Of a DNA stretch of 50,756 nt, positions 44,733-50,756 are shown one piece after another. This DNA is from Chromohalobacter beijerinckii (GTDB lineage: Bacteria; Pseudomonadota; Gammaproteobacteria; Pseudomonadales; Halomonadaceae), in the NCBI RefSeq assembly GCF_023061185.1, contig NZ_JAKGAK010000022.1, positions 1-50,756 on the forward strand, given 5' to 3'. The notes under the pieces are model-generated. The model ran no database searches. It had not been told where the DNA came from and was given only the letters and a program-made list of their open reading frames with translations. Made by a program: the position numbers and the translations under genes. Numbering within the stretch: position 1 is the first letter of the stretch; each line of letters opens with the position of its first letter.

Positions 44733-46109
44733 TTACAGGGCTTCCAGGGCATCGCCGAGTTTATCGACGGCGATCACTTCCATACCCTCGGGCGCCTGCC
44801 GCGGGGCGTTGGCACGCGGCACGATGGCGCGTGTAAAGCCGTGTTTGGCAGCCTCGACGATACGCTCTTGGCCACTGGGCACGGGGCGAATCTCGCCCGA
44901 CAGCCCCACTTCGCCGAAGGCCACCAGCTCACGTGGCAAGTTGCGGTTCTGCAGACTGGAGACGACGGCCAGCAATACGGCCAGGTCAGCGCTAGTTTCG
45001 AGTACCTTGACGCCGCCGACTACATTGAGGAAGACGTCTTGATCGCCGGTAAACAAGCCACCGTGCTTGTGCAGCACGGCCAGCAGCATCGCCAGGCGAT
45101 TCTGATCGAGCCCCACGGCGACGCGCCGTGGGTTGCCCAAGGCCGAATCGTCAAGCAATGCCTGGACCTCGACGAGAATCGGCCGCGTGCCTTCCCAGAC
45201 CACCATCACCAGGCTGCCGGGCGCTTGTTCCTCAGCGCGCGACAAGAAGATGGCGCTGGGGTTCTTGACCTCCTTGAGGCCGTGCTCGAGCATCGCAAAC
45301 ACGCCCAGCTCGTTGACCGCGCCGAAGCGATTCTTTTGCCCGCGCAGGGTGCGGAATCGCGAGTCCGCCCCACCTTCGAGCAGCAACGACGCATCGATCA
45401 TGTGCTCCAGCACCTTGGGACCGGCCAGCGTACCGTCCTTGGTGACGTGCCCCACCAGCATCAACACGGTATTGCTCTGCTTGGCGAAACGCGTCAACGC
45501 CGCCGACGACTCGCGCACCTGCGCCACGCCGCCGGGCGCCGAGCTGATATCCTCCAGGTGCATGGTCTGGATCGAATCGATGATCAGCACGGCGGGCTTT
45601 TCACGCTCGGCGACCGCAAGCACCGTTTCGATGCTGGTCTCGGCCAGCATGTTGAGCCCCTTAACTGGCAGTTGCAGCCGATGCGCGCGCATCGCTACCT
45701 GGGAGAGCGACTCCTCGCCGGTGACGTATACCACCTTGTGCGACTGGGCCAGTTTGCAGGCGGTCTGCAGCAGCAACGTCGACTTGCCGGCGCCGGGATT
45801 GCCCCCCAACAGCACCGCCGAGCCCGGTACGAGACCGCCGCCCAGTACGCGATCGAACTCGCCGAAGGAGGAAGAGAAGCGCGGCACTTCGGTGAGATCG
45901 ACCTCGCCCAGGTCGACCACGTCGCGCGAGACCAACCCCGCATAGCCGCTTCGTCCCGTCGTCGACGGTGACTGCGCATGTGGCCGAGCACTTCCCAGGC
46001 GCACTTCGCTGAGCGTATTCCACTCGCGGCAGCTCGAACACTGCCCTTGCCATTTATTGTATTCGGCACCGCATTCGGTGCACACGAAGGCGCTTTTCGC
46101 CTTGGCCAT
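44733..46109 (-). CDS. radA: DNA repair protein RadA
   Basis: The 458-residue protein has the N-terminal zinc finger (Cys10, 13, 24, 27), a RecA-like ATPase with Walker A LLGGNPGAGKSTLL near 101-114, the KNRFG motif (GQKNRFGAVNELG) and a Lon-protease-like C-terminal domain (VVGGVKVLETSADLAVLLAV). It drives branch migration during recombination. Start ATG behind GGAGCGAC. Transcribed toward selD, 54 bases apart. Confidence 0.97.
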   Translation of the reverse strand: MAKAKSAFVCTECGAEYNKWQGQCSSCREWNTLSEVRLGSARPHAQSPSTTGRSGYAGLVSRDVVDLGEVDLTEVPRFSSSFGEFDRVLGGGLVPGSAVLLGGNPGAGKSTLLLQTACKLAQSHKVVYVTGEESLSQVAMRAHRLQLPVKGLNMLAETSIETVLAVAEREKPAVLIIDSIQTMHLEDISSAPGGVAQVRESSAALTRFAKQSNTVLMLVGHVTKDGTLAGPKVLEHMIDASLLLEGGADSRFRTLRGQKNRFGAVNELGVFAMLEHGLKEVKNPSAIFLSRAEEQAPGSLVMVVWEGTRPILVEVQALLDDSALGNPRRVAVGLDQNRLAMLLAVLHKHGGLFTGDQDVFLNVVGGVKVLETSADLAVLLAVVSSLQNRNLPRELVAFGEVGLSGEIRPVPSGQERIVEAAKHGFTRAIVPRANAPRQAPEGMEVIAVDKLGDALEAL

Positions 46110-46197
46110 GTCGTCGCTCCTTGCTGATCACCGGCATTCTATCATCACGCCCGACGTCGCCTCGTCCCGGTATGTCCCACGCAAGGGCCGGACATGC

Positions 46198-46223
46198 AAA
46201 AGGCGGCCCGCGGGCCGCCTTTT
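46198..46223 (-). terminator. Perfect-palindrome terminator after the NlpE-like gene
   Basis: Two 13-base arms (AAAAGGCGGCCCG and its complement) make a 26-bp perfect palindrome with a GC-rich core and flanking A4/T4, located 20 bases past the lipoprotein stop and upstream of radA. Confidence 0.8.
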
Positions 46224-46242
46224 CGGTGATACGAGAACGCGA

Positions 46243-46701
46243 TTACTGCTGGCGTTGTAGACGCAGCGTCTCGCCATTCTCGAAGCGACGCAGTTGCGGA
46301 TCGATCAGTTCCAGCGTGTTGGCGTCGAGCTTCTGGAAATAATAGATCTGCCCTTCGCCTTCAGGTGTCAGCTCGTAGACGGTCGCCTCGGGATCTTCCG
46401 CGGCGCCATCGATGACTTCCCACTGGCCGCTGTATTCTTCGGCAGGCGGATTCTCCGGATGGTTGCGATATTCGGCTTGCAACTCGAAGGTGCGCTCATC
46501 CGCAGTCGCGTCTTCATCACCCATCAGTTGCACTTCAAGATCGATACCGTCGCAGCTGCGGCATGGCAAAGTGCCGCTGTAGACGGTCGGCTGTTCGGCT
46601 TGCTCCGACGCACCAGGCTGGCCTTGCTGTGAAGTGCCCGTGGCACAACCGGCAAGTACGGCGAGCATGGCGGAACCGGCGAGCAACGTCCTGATCTGCA
46701 T
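46243..46701 (-). CDS. NlpE-like outer-membrane lipoprotein
   Basis: From MQIRTLLAGSAMLAVLAGCA the protein has 152 residues: a lipoprotein signal with lipobox LAGC, so Cys19 is lipidated. It is followed by YSGTLPCRSCDGIDLEVQLM with the CxxC motif of the NlpE N-terminal domain, and a C-terminal META-like strand region. NlpE proteins sense copper, lipoprotein or envelope stress via Cpx in enterics; whether that link exists here is unknown. It is short compared with full E. coli NlpE, lacking the OB domain. Strongly acidic, as in halophiles. RBS AGGAGGAC. Confidence 0.82.
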   Translation of the reverse strand: MQIRTLLAGSAMLAVLAGCATGTSQQGQPGASEQAEQPTVYSGTLPCRSCDGIDLEVQLMGDEDATADERTFELQAEYRNHPENPPAEEYSGQWEVIDGAAEDPEATVYELTPEGEGQIYYFQKLDANTLELIDPQLRRFENGETLRLQRQQ

Positions 46702-46803
46702 GATAGTCCTCCTAACCAATGGGTCCTGGGCCGCTCCCGCGGCCCCGTGGGTGACAGCATAGCGTCATGTGACGCTATCGGACACCCTTTGCAGGCTTAG
46801 ACC

Positions 46804-47901
46804 TCATGATAATGTCGGATAGTCCGTGTAGCCCTCGGCGCCACCGCCGTAGAACGTTGCTGGATCAGGCTCATTGAGCGTGCTCTCGCGACGGAAGCGT
46901 TCGACGAGGTCAGGGTTGGCGATATACGGACGCCCGAAGGCAGCGCCATCGCCCAGGCCATCGCGAATCAACGCTTCTGTGCGCTCGGCGGTGTAGTGCC
47001 CGCAGTAGATCAGCGTTCCCGGGAAGCGCTTGCGCAACTCGCGGCGGAAGGTGTCGGTCAGCTGCGGCCCTTCGCCGGTCCAATCGGGCTCGTTGACATG
47101 CAAGTAGGCAATACCGCGACGCGTCAATTGCTCGGCCAGATAGAAGGCCATTGCCTCCGATTCGTCGTCGCTCAGGCCGAAGATCTCGATGAACGGCGAG
47201 ATACGAATCCCGACTCGATCGGCGCCCATGACCTCACTGACGGCATCGACGACTTCCAAGACCAGGCGCGCCCGGTTGACCAGGTTTCCGCCATAGCGGT
47301 CGGTACGCTTATTCGAGCCGGTCGCCATGAACTGTTGCAGCAGGTATGCATTGGCGGCGTGCACCTCGACCATATCGAAACCCGCGCGCTTGGCACGCTT
47401 GGCGGCCTGGCGATAGTCGTCGATCAGCGCTGGAATCTCATCGGTTTCCAGGGCTCTTGGGGTGCTGGTCGGGTGCTGGCCCGAGCTGCCGTCATCGAAC
47501 TCGAGGAAGCAGTTGGCGCCTTCTGCTCGTAGTGCACTCGGCGCCACCGGCGGCTGGCCACCCGGCTGGATCTTGTGATGCGAGATCCGGCCCACATGCC
47601 ATAGCTGCAAGGCGATTCGACCGCCGGCACGATGCACGCTGTCCACGACGCCACGCCAACCGGCTTCCTGCTCATCGGTATAAATACCCGGCGTATAGAC
47701 ATAACCACGCGCGGTGGGAGAAATATTCGTTGCCTCGCTGAATATCAAGCCGGCATCAGCGCGCTGCGCATAATAGGTTTGCTGCAGCGCCTTGGGCACC
47801 ATATCCGGCGTGCGAGCGCGAGTCAGCGGTGCCATCAGCACTCGATTGGGGAGCGTCAGCTTGCCCATGGTGAGCGGTGAAAGCAGCGAATCGTAAGCCA
47901 T
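46804..47901 (-). CDS. Old-yellow-enzyme family alkene reductase (NemA-like)
   Basis: From MAYDSLLSPLTMGKLTLPNR the 365-residue FMN-dependent TIM barrel shows ALTRARTPDMVP, LQLWHVGRISH, VEVHAANAYLLQQFM with the substrate-binding His/Asn pair, and TDRYGGNLVNRARL. Such enzymes reduce activated alkenes, nitro compounds and quinones with NADPH. A GGAGGCGAC precedes the ATG. A small dyad TTAGTAAACTAA lies 55 bases upstream, perhaps an operator; no regulator gene is beside it. Confidence 0.9.
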   Translation of the reverse strand: MAYDSLLSPLTMGKLTLPNRVLMAPLTRARTPDMVPKALQQTYYAQRADAGLIFSEATNISPTARGYVYTPGIYTDEQEAGWRGVVDSVHRAGGRIALQLWHVGRISHHKIQPGGQPPVAPSALRAEGANCFLEFDDGSSGQHPTSTPRALETDEIPALIDDYRQAAKRAKRAGFDMVEVHAANAYLLQQFMATGSNKRTDRYGGNLVNRARLVLEVVDAVSEVMGADRVGIRISPFIEIFGLSDDESEAMAFYLAEQLTRRGIAYLHVNEPDWTGEGPQLTDTFRRELRKRFPGTLIYCGHYTAERTEALIRDGLGDGAAFGRPYIANPDLVERFRRESTLNEPDPATFYGGGAEGYTDYPTLS

Positions 47902-47955
47902 GTCGCCTCCTGTAGAACTCTTGGTAATCATTACGATGTGCAAGAGATGAGGTCG

Positions 47956-47967
47956 TTAGTAAACTAA
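47956..47967. promoter_or_regulatory. Small dyad in the nemA/hisC divergent gap
   Basis: TTAGTAAACTAA: 5-bp arms around AA, 55 bases before the reductase start. Short, so chance occurrence is possible; it could bind a redox or electrophile-sensing repressor. Confidence 0.3.
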
Positions 47968-48087
47968 TCAAGGGCATGCTGGCATTTTCTGGCGTCGACA
48001 TACGATACGAGACGCGGCGCAACTTGCGCGCGTCCGGGCGTCGCGTCACCATGGACACCTACCTCATCACTGCCTGTGCGAGCTTTC

Positions 48088-49143
48088 ATGAGCAAGTTCT
48101 GGAGCCCCGCCGTGCGTGAGCTCACTCCTTATGTGCCGGGAGAGCAACCGCGCGAGCGTCTTATCAAACTCAATACCAACGAGAACCCCTATCCGCCCGC
48201 GCCCGGCGTCGAGCAGACGCTACGCGATTTTCCGGCCGATCATCTGCGCCTTTACCCGGACCCTAGCGCCACAGCGCTTCGCGAGGCACTGGCCGGGGAA
48301 TACGGCGTTGCGACCGAGCAGGTATTCGTCGGCAATGGCTCCGACGAGGTGCTAGCGCTGGCTTTCCAGGCGTTTTTTCGCCAGACACAGCCGCTGCTGA
48401 TGCCGGCGATTTCCTATAGCTTCTATCCGGTCTACTGCAAGCTCTACGATGTGGCCTACCGAAGCGTGGCACTAGACGACCAGTGGCGCGTGCCACTGAC
48501 GGCCTTCGATACCGACAATGGCGGCATTGTCTTCGCCAATCCCAACGCACCGACCGGCCACGGCCACCCGCGCGAGGCGATTGCTGCCTTGCTGGAGCGT
48601 AATACCGAGAGCGTGGTACTGGTCGATGAAGCCTATGTGGACTTCGGAGGCGAAAGCGCGATCCCTCTGGTCGAGCGTTTCCCGAACTTGCTGGTGACGG
48701 GGACGTTCTCCAAATCACGAAGCCTGGCTGGATTGCGCCTGGGCTTTGCGATCGGCTCGCGAGAACTGATCGAGGGGCTGGAGCGTGTCAAGGACTCCTT
48801 CAATTCCTTCCCTATCGATAGCATCACCATTGAGGCGGGCATCGCCGCGCTGCAGGATCAGGCCTACTTCGATGCCTGCCGCGAACGCGTCATCACAACG
48901 CGCGAATGGACGCGGCGCCAACTCGAAACGCTTGGCTTCGAAGTATTGCCCTCGCAGACCAATTTCCTGTTCGTACGGCACGATGCCTATCAGGGAAGTA
49001 TGCTCTTCGACGCCTTGCGTGAACGGGGCATTCTGGTGCGTCATTTCAACAAGGAAGCGCTGAGCGACTTTCTGCGCATCAGCATCGGCACGGATGATGA
49101 AATGACGAGCCTCGTGGAAGCACTCGAGGCCATATGTCGCTAA
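48088..49143 (+). CDS. hisC: Histidinol-phosphate aminotransferase
   Basis: From MSKFWSPAVRELTPYVPGEQ the protein has 351 residues, with the fold-type I PLP motifs ANPNAPTGHGHPREAI, VLVDEAYVDFGGE and VTGTFSKSRSLAGLRLGFAI, in which Lys binds PLP. It performs a late step of histidine synthesis. It stands apart from hisBHAF, 9 kb away. Start at the ATG 48,088; a GTG four codons earlier is in frame. A GC-rich hairpin follows the stop. Confidence 0.95.
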   Translation: MSKFWSPAVRELTPYVPGEQPRERLIKLNTNENPYPPAPGVEQTLRDFPADHLRLYPDPSATALREALAGEYGVATEQVFVGNGSDEVLALAFQAFFRQTQPLLMPAISYSFYPVYCKLYDVAYRSVALDDQWRVPLTAFDTDNGGIVFANPNAPTGHGHPREAIAALLERNTESVVLVDEAYVDFGGESAIPLVERFPNLLVTGTFSKSRSLAGLRLGFAIGSRELIEGLERVKDSFNSFPIDSITIEAGIAALQDQAYFDACRERVITTREWTRRQLETLGFEVLPSQTNFLFVRHDAYQGSMLFDALRERGILVRHFNKEALSDFLRISIGTDDEMTSLVEALEAICR

Positions 49144-49166
49144 CGAAGCGGGAGGCCACACAGCAA

Positions 49167-49189
49167 GACGCCCGCACGAGGCGGGCGTC
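49167..49189. terminator. Hairpin between convergent hisC and fliD
   Basis: GACGCCCGC and GCGGGCGTC form a perfect 9-bp stem with a 5-base loop, 24 bases after the hisC stop and 31 before the fliD stop. No T-run, but the position suits a bidirectional terminator. Confidence 0.65.
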
Positions 49190-49219
49190 GATCATGACAG
49201 TTGCCACAGCGGCGGATCA

Positions 49220-50548
49220 TTACATCGCCGACAGCTGCTGTGTGAGATAGCTGCTCGTCTGATTCATCTCGGACACCATGCTGTCGAGTTCCTGGAACTG
49301 GGTGCGATAGCGATCCACTGTGGTCGCAATGCTGTCTTCCATCGAAGAATAGCGCTCTTCAAGACGATCTTTCTGGTTCTCGGCACCGGTCACGGCGCCC
49401 GCCACCATGCCGTTCTCACCTAGCATGGTATCCAGCTCTTCTTCGACTCTTCCCGCAATACCCGCCGATTCATCGGTCCCCGAGAACAGTGTTTGAACCG
49501 CGCCGGGCTGGGTCGAGAGCGCCTCGTCGAGTTGCTCATCGTCGATTTCCAGCTCGCCATCGACGTTCATCGAAATACCGACATCTTCCAGCGTTTGCAG
49601 GCCGTCTTCACCAACGCTTTCGGTCATCGTACTCCGTAGGCGGGACTCCGCCATGCGCGTCGTGCTGTCACCGAGCAAATCGCCGGCTTGCGTCTCACCA
49701 TCTTCGGAGCTGAAACTGGTGAGATCGGCAGTGGTCGATTTCATATCGTTGTAACTGTCGACGAACCCTGTGATAGCGCCGCGGATCGACTCTTCGTCAC
49801 GCGCCACCGTCACCGTGGACTCACCGGTGTCGGTCAGGCTCAGCGTCGTACCCTGAATGGCCTCTTCGACCTGATTGCTGTCACTCGTGATAGCGACCCC
49901 GTTGACATCCAGCTTGGCATCTTTGCCCTGGATTTCTGTTCCGTCATCTAGGGCCATCCCATCGAGACCATTGAAGGTAACACTATCGATACCAGCTTCC
50001 GCCCCCATGGACTCGGAAGCTATTGCCAGCCGACTCTGCGACCCATCGAACACGACCGAGGCCGAAACCCCTGCATCGCTTGCGTTGATGGCGTCACGCA
50101 CATCGCTCAGAGTGCTATCCGCCTCGACCTTAATGTTCTGTGCCGTCCCATCGTTCAGCGTGACATCGAGGCTCGCCTCGGTATTGGCATTGAGCACCGT
50201 TTCTTCATCGACGCCTTGGGTGGCAATGCTCGACGCCGTGGCCAATTGCTGGACCTCCACATCGTAACGCCCCGGCGGCGCATCGGGCGTAGCAGCCGCT
50301 TCCGCGCTTTCACCTTCAACGTTGCTGGTCACACTATTGAAGAGCTCGGGATCATTGAGATCACTTGCTGAAGACTGCACTTCCGATAAGGAACTCTGCA
50401 ACTTGCCATAAGCCGATATTTGCGTTTTTTGATCGACCTGCTGTTGCTGAATAGGCACGAGCTTTTCTTGCTCGGCCTCTTGAAGTTGATCAAGCAGCCC
50501 GTTGAGATCAAGGCCGGAGCCAACGCCCAATGACGAGATGGAAGCCAT
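49220..50548 (-). CDS. fliD: Flagellar filament cap protein FliD
   Basis: The 442-residue protein starts MASISSLGVGSGLDLNGLLD, the conserved FliD N-terminus (HAP2_N). A variable acidic middle region follows, and then the HAP2_C domain (VGEDGLQTLEDVGISMNVDG, LDEALSTQPGAVQTLFSGTD). The C-terminal coiled coil is RYSSMEDSIATTVDRYRTQF with ELDSMVSEMNQTSSYLTQQL. It caps the growing filament and folds flagellin subunits. Codon 1 follows AAGAGG. Acidic composition fits a halophile. It is divergent from the sigma-28 promoter at the right edge. Confidence 0.95.
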   Translation of the reverse strand: MASISSLGVGSGLDLNGLLDQLQEAEQEKLVPIQQQQVDQKTQISAYGKLQSSLSEVQSSASDLNDPELFNSVTSNVEGESAEAAATPDAPPGRYDVEVQQLATASSIATQGVDEETVLNANTEASLDVTLNDGTAQNIKVEADSTLSDVRDAINASDAGVSASVVFDGSQSRLAIASESMGAEAGIDSVTFNGLDGMALDDGTEIQGKDAKLDVNGVAITSDSNQVEEAIQGTTLSLTDTGESTVTVARDEESIRGAITGFVDSYNDMKSTTADLTSFSSEDGETQAGDLLGDSTTRMAESRLRSTMTESVGEDGLQTLEDVGISMNVDGELEIDDEQLDEALSTQPGAVQTLFSGTDESAGIAGRVEEELDTMLGENGMVAGAVTGAENQKDRLEERYSSMEDSIATTVDRYRTQFQELDSMVSEMNQTSSYLTQQLSAM

Positions 50549-50687
50549 ACCGCCTCTTCCCCTTTTAGATGCGTTTCATCGCAAGCTTACGTCTGCCGAT
50601 GTCTGTGACCCACCCTAGCAAACCTTTAGCATATTAGGGAGGGAGAATAGCGGCAAAAACGCTCGCGACTCCCGGCATTCAAAAGGC

Positions 50688-50714
50688 TAAAGTTTTGGCT
50701 CCAGTGGCCGATAT
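50688..50714 (+). promoter_or_regulatory. Sigma-28 (FliA) flagellar promoter
   Basis: TAAAGTTT, an 11-base spacer, then GCCGATAT: the -35 matches the sigma-28 consensus exactly and the -10 at seven of eight bases. It points right, off the window, and likely drives flagellin (fliC), divergently from fliD. Confidence 0.85.
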
Positions 50715-50756
50715 TGCAGCGCTTTGTCGGGCTGTATAAACGACAAAACCCCAGCT

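Noticed and set aside
43977..45971. A 660-codon open frame on the plus strand opposite selD-radA, and similar long frames opposite iolC (15,869-17,329) and the 2,944-4,521 dehydrogenase
   Set aside because: They are mirror frames created by the strong GC codon bias of the real genes; the real genes have complete families and motifs, the mirror frames have none.
50549..50630. A sigma-28 promoter for fliD on the minus strand (TAAAGGTT at about 50,620)
   Set aside because: The -35-like half is there but no GCCGATAA-like -10 lies 11-12 bases downstream.

Overview
The window looks like a chromosome segment of a moderately halophilic gammaproteobacterium, most likely Halomonadaceae (Halomonas or Chromohalobacter type). 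The basis is the GC-rich core genes with acidic proteins, the yggX-mutY-asmA / hisBHAF neighbourhood that I recall from pseudomonads and their relatives, and the typical TRAP, inositol and uronate gene sets. Genus is an inference; no 16S gene is present.

Layout. Bases 1-2,900 hold the end of an integrative and conjugative element: a tyrosine recombinase cut by the window edge, a MobH/TraI-type relaxase, a frameshifted RelB-like antitoxin with its operator, and the tail of an ISL3 transposase. Bases 2,900-10,600 (minus strand) encode an oxidative hexuronate pathway: LamB/ScrY-type porin, galactarolactone-isomerase-like amidohydrolase, 5-dehydro-4-deoxyglucarate dehydratase, glucarate dehydratase, uronate dehydrogenase and a ketoglutarate-semialdehyde dehydrogenase, ending at 2-oxoglutarate. 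Bases 10,900-20,800 hold a tautomerase and a complete myo-inositol pathway: iolC(+DUF2090)-iolD-iolE-mmsA leftward, and an RpiR regulator-iolG-iolB rightward. GGAA-N6-TTCC operators lie between the two arms.

Bases 20,900-23,800 are a stack of insertion sequences (degenerate IS3, broken ISL3, intact IS3 with a slippery A6G site). Bases 24,200-28,400 are visibly AT-rich and hold a DctPQM TRAP transporter followed by a GH28 (polygalacturonase-family) enzyme without a signal peptide. This is probably a uronate/oligouronate import unit feeding the leftward pathway. Bases 28,600-32,000 are a second IS graveyard: a broken IS3, then another IS3 split by an IS110. The IS110 has a 290-base leader fit for a bridge RNA and itself carries a 55-bp miniature inverted-repeat insertion. 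A P2-like integrase (32,050-33,042) ends the island next to tRNA-Thr, tRNA-Gln and tRNA-Phe.

From 33,100 to the end the sequence is ordinary core chromosome: yggX, mutY, asmA and a GNAT gene leftward; hisB-hisH-hisA-hisF rightward; a DUF416 protein; an alkyltransferase-like protein; a glutamine-amidotransferase-like protein lacking its nucleophile; mnmH-selD; radA; an NlpE-like lipoprotein; an old-yellow-enzyme reductase; hisC; and fliD. A near-consensus sigma-28 promoter reads off the right edge, presumably toward flagellin.

The window is therefore a tRNA-adjacent catabolic island for plant-derived uronates and inositol, assembled from parts of differing base composition and cemented by IS elements, abutting conserved chromosome. 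I found no CRISPR array or obvious defence system. The points I think most deserve checking are the 55-bp miniature element inside the IS110, the IS110 bridge-RNA region, the cytoplasmic GH28 next to a TRAP transporter, the nucleophile-less amidotransferase and the palindrome cluster controlling iol.
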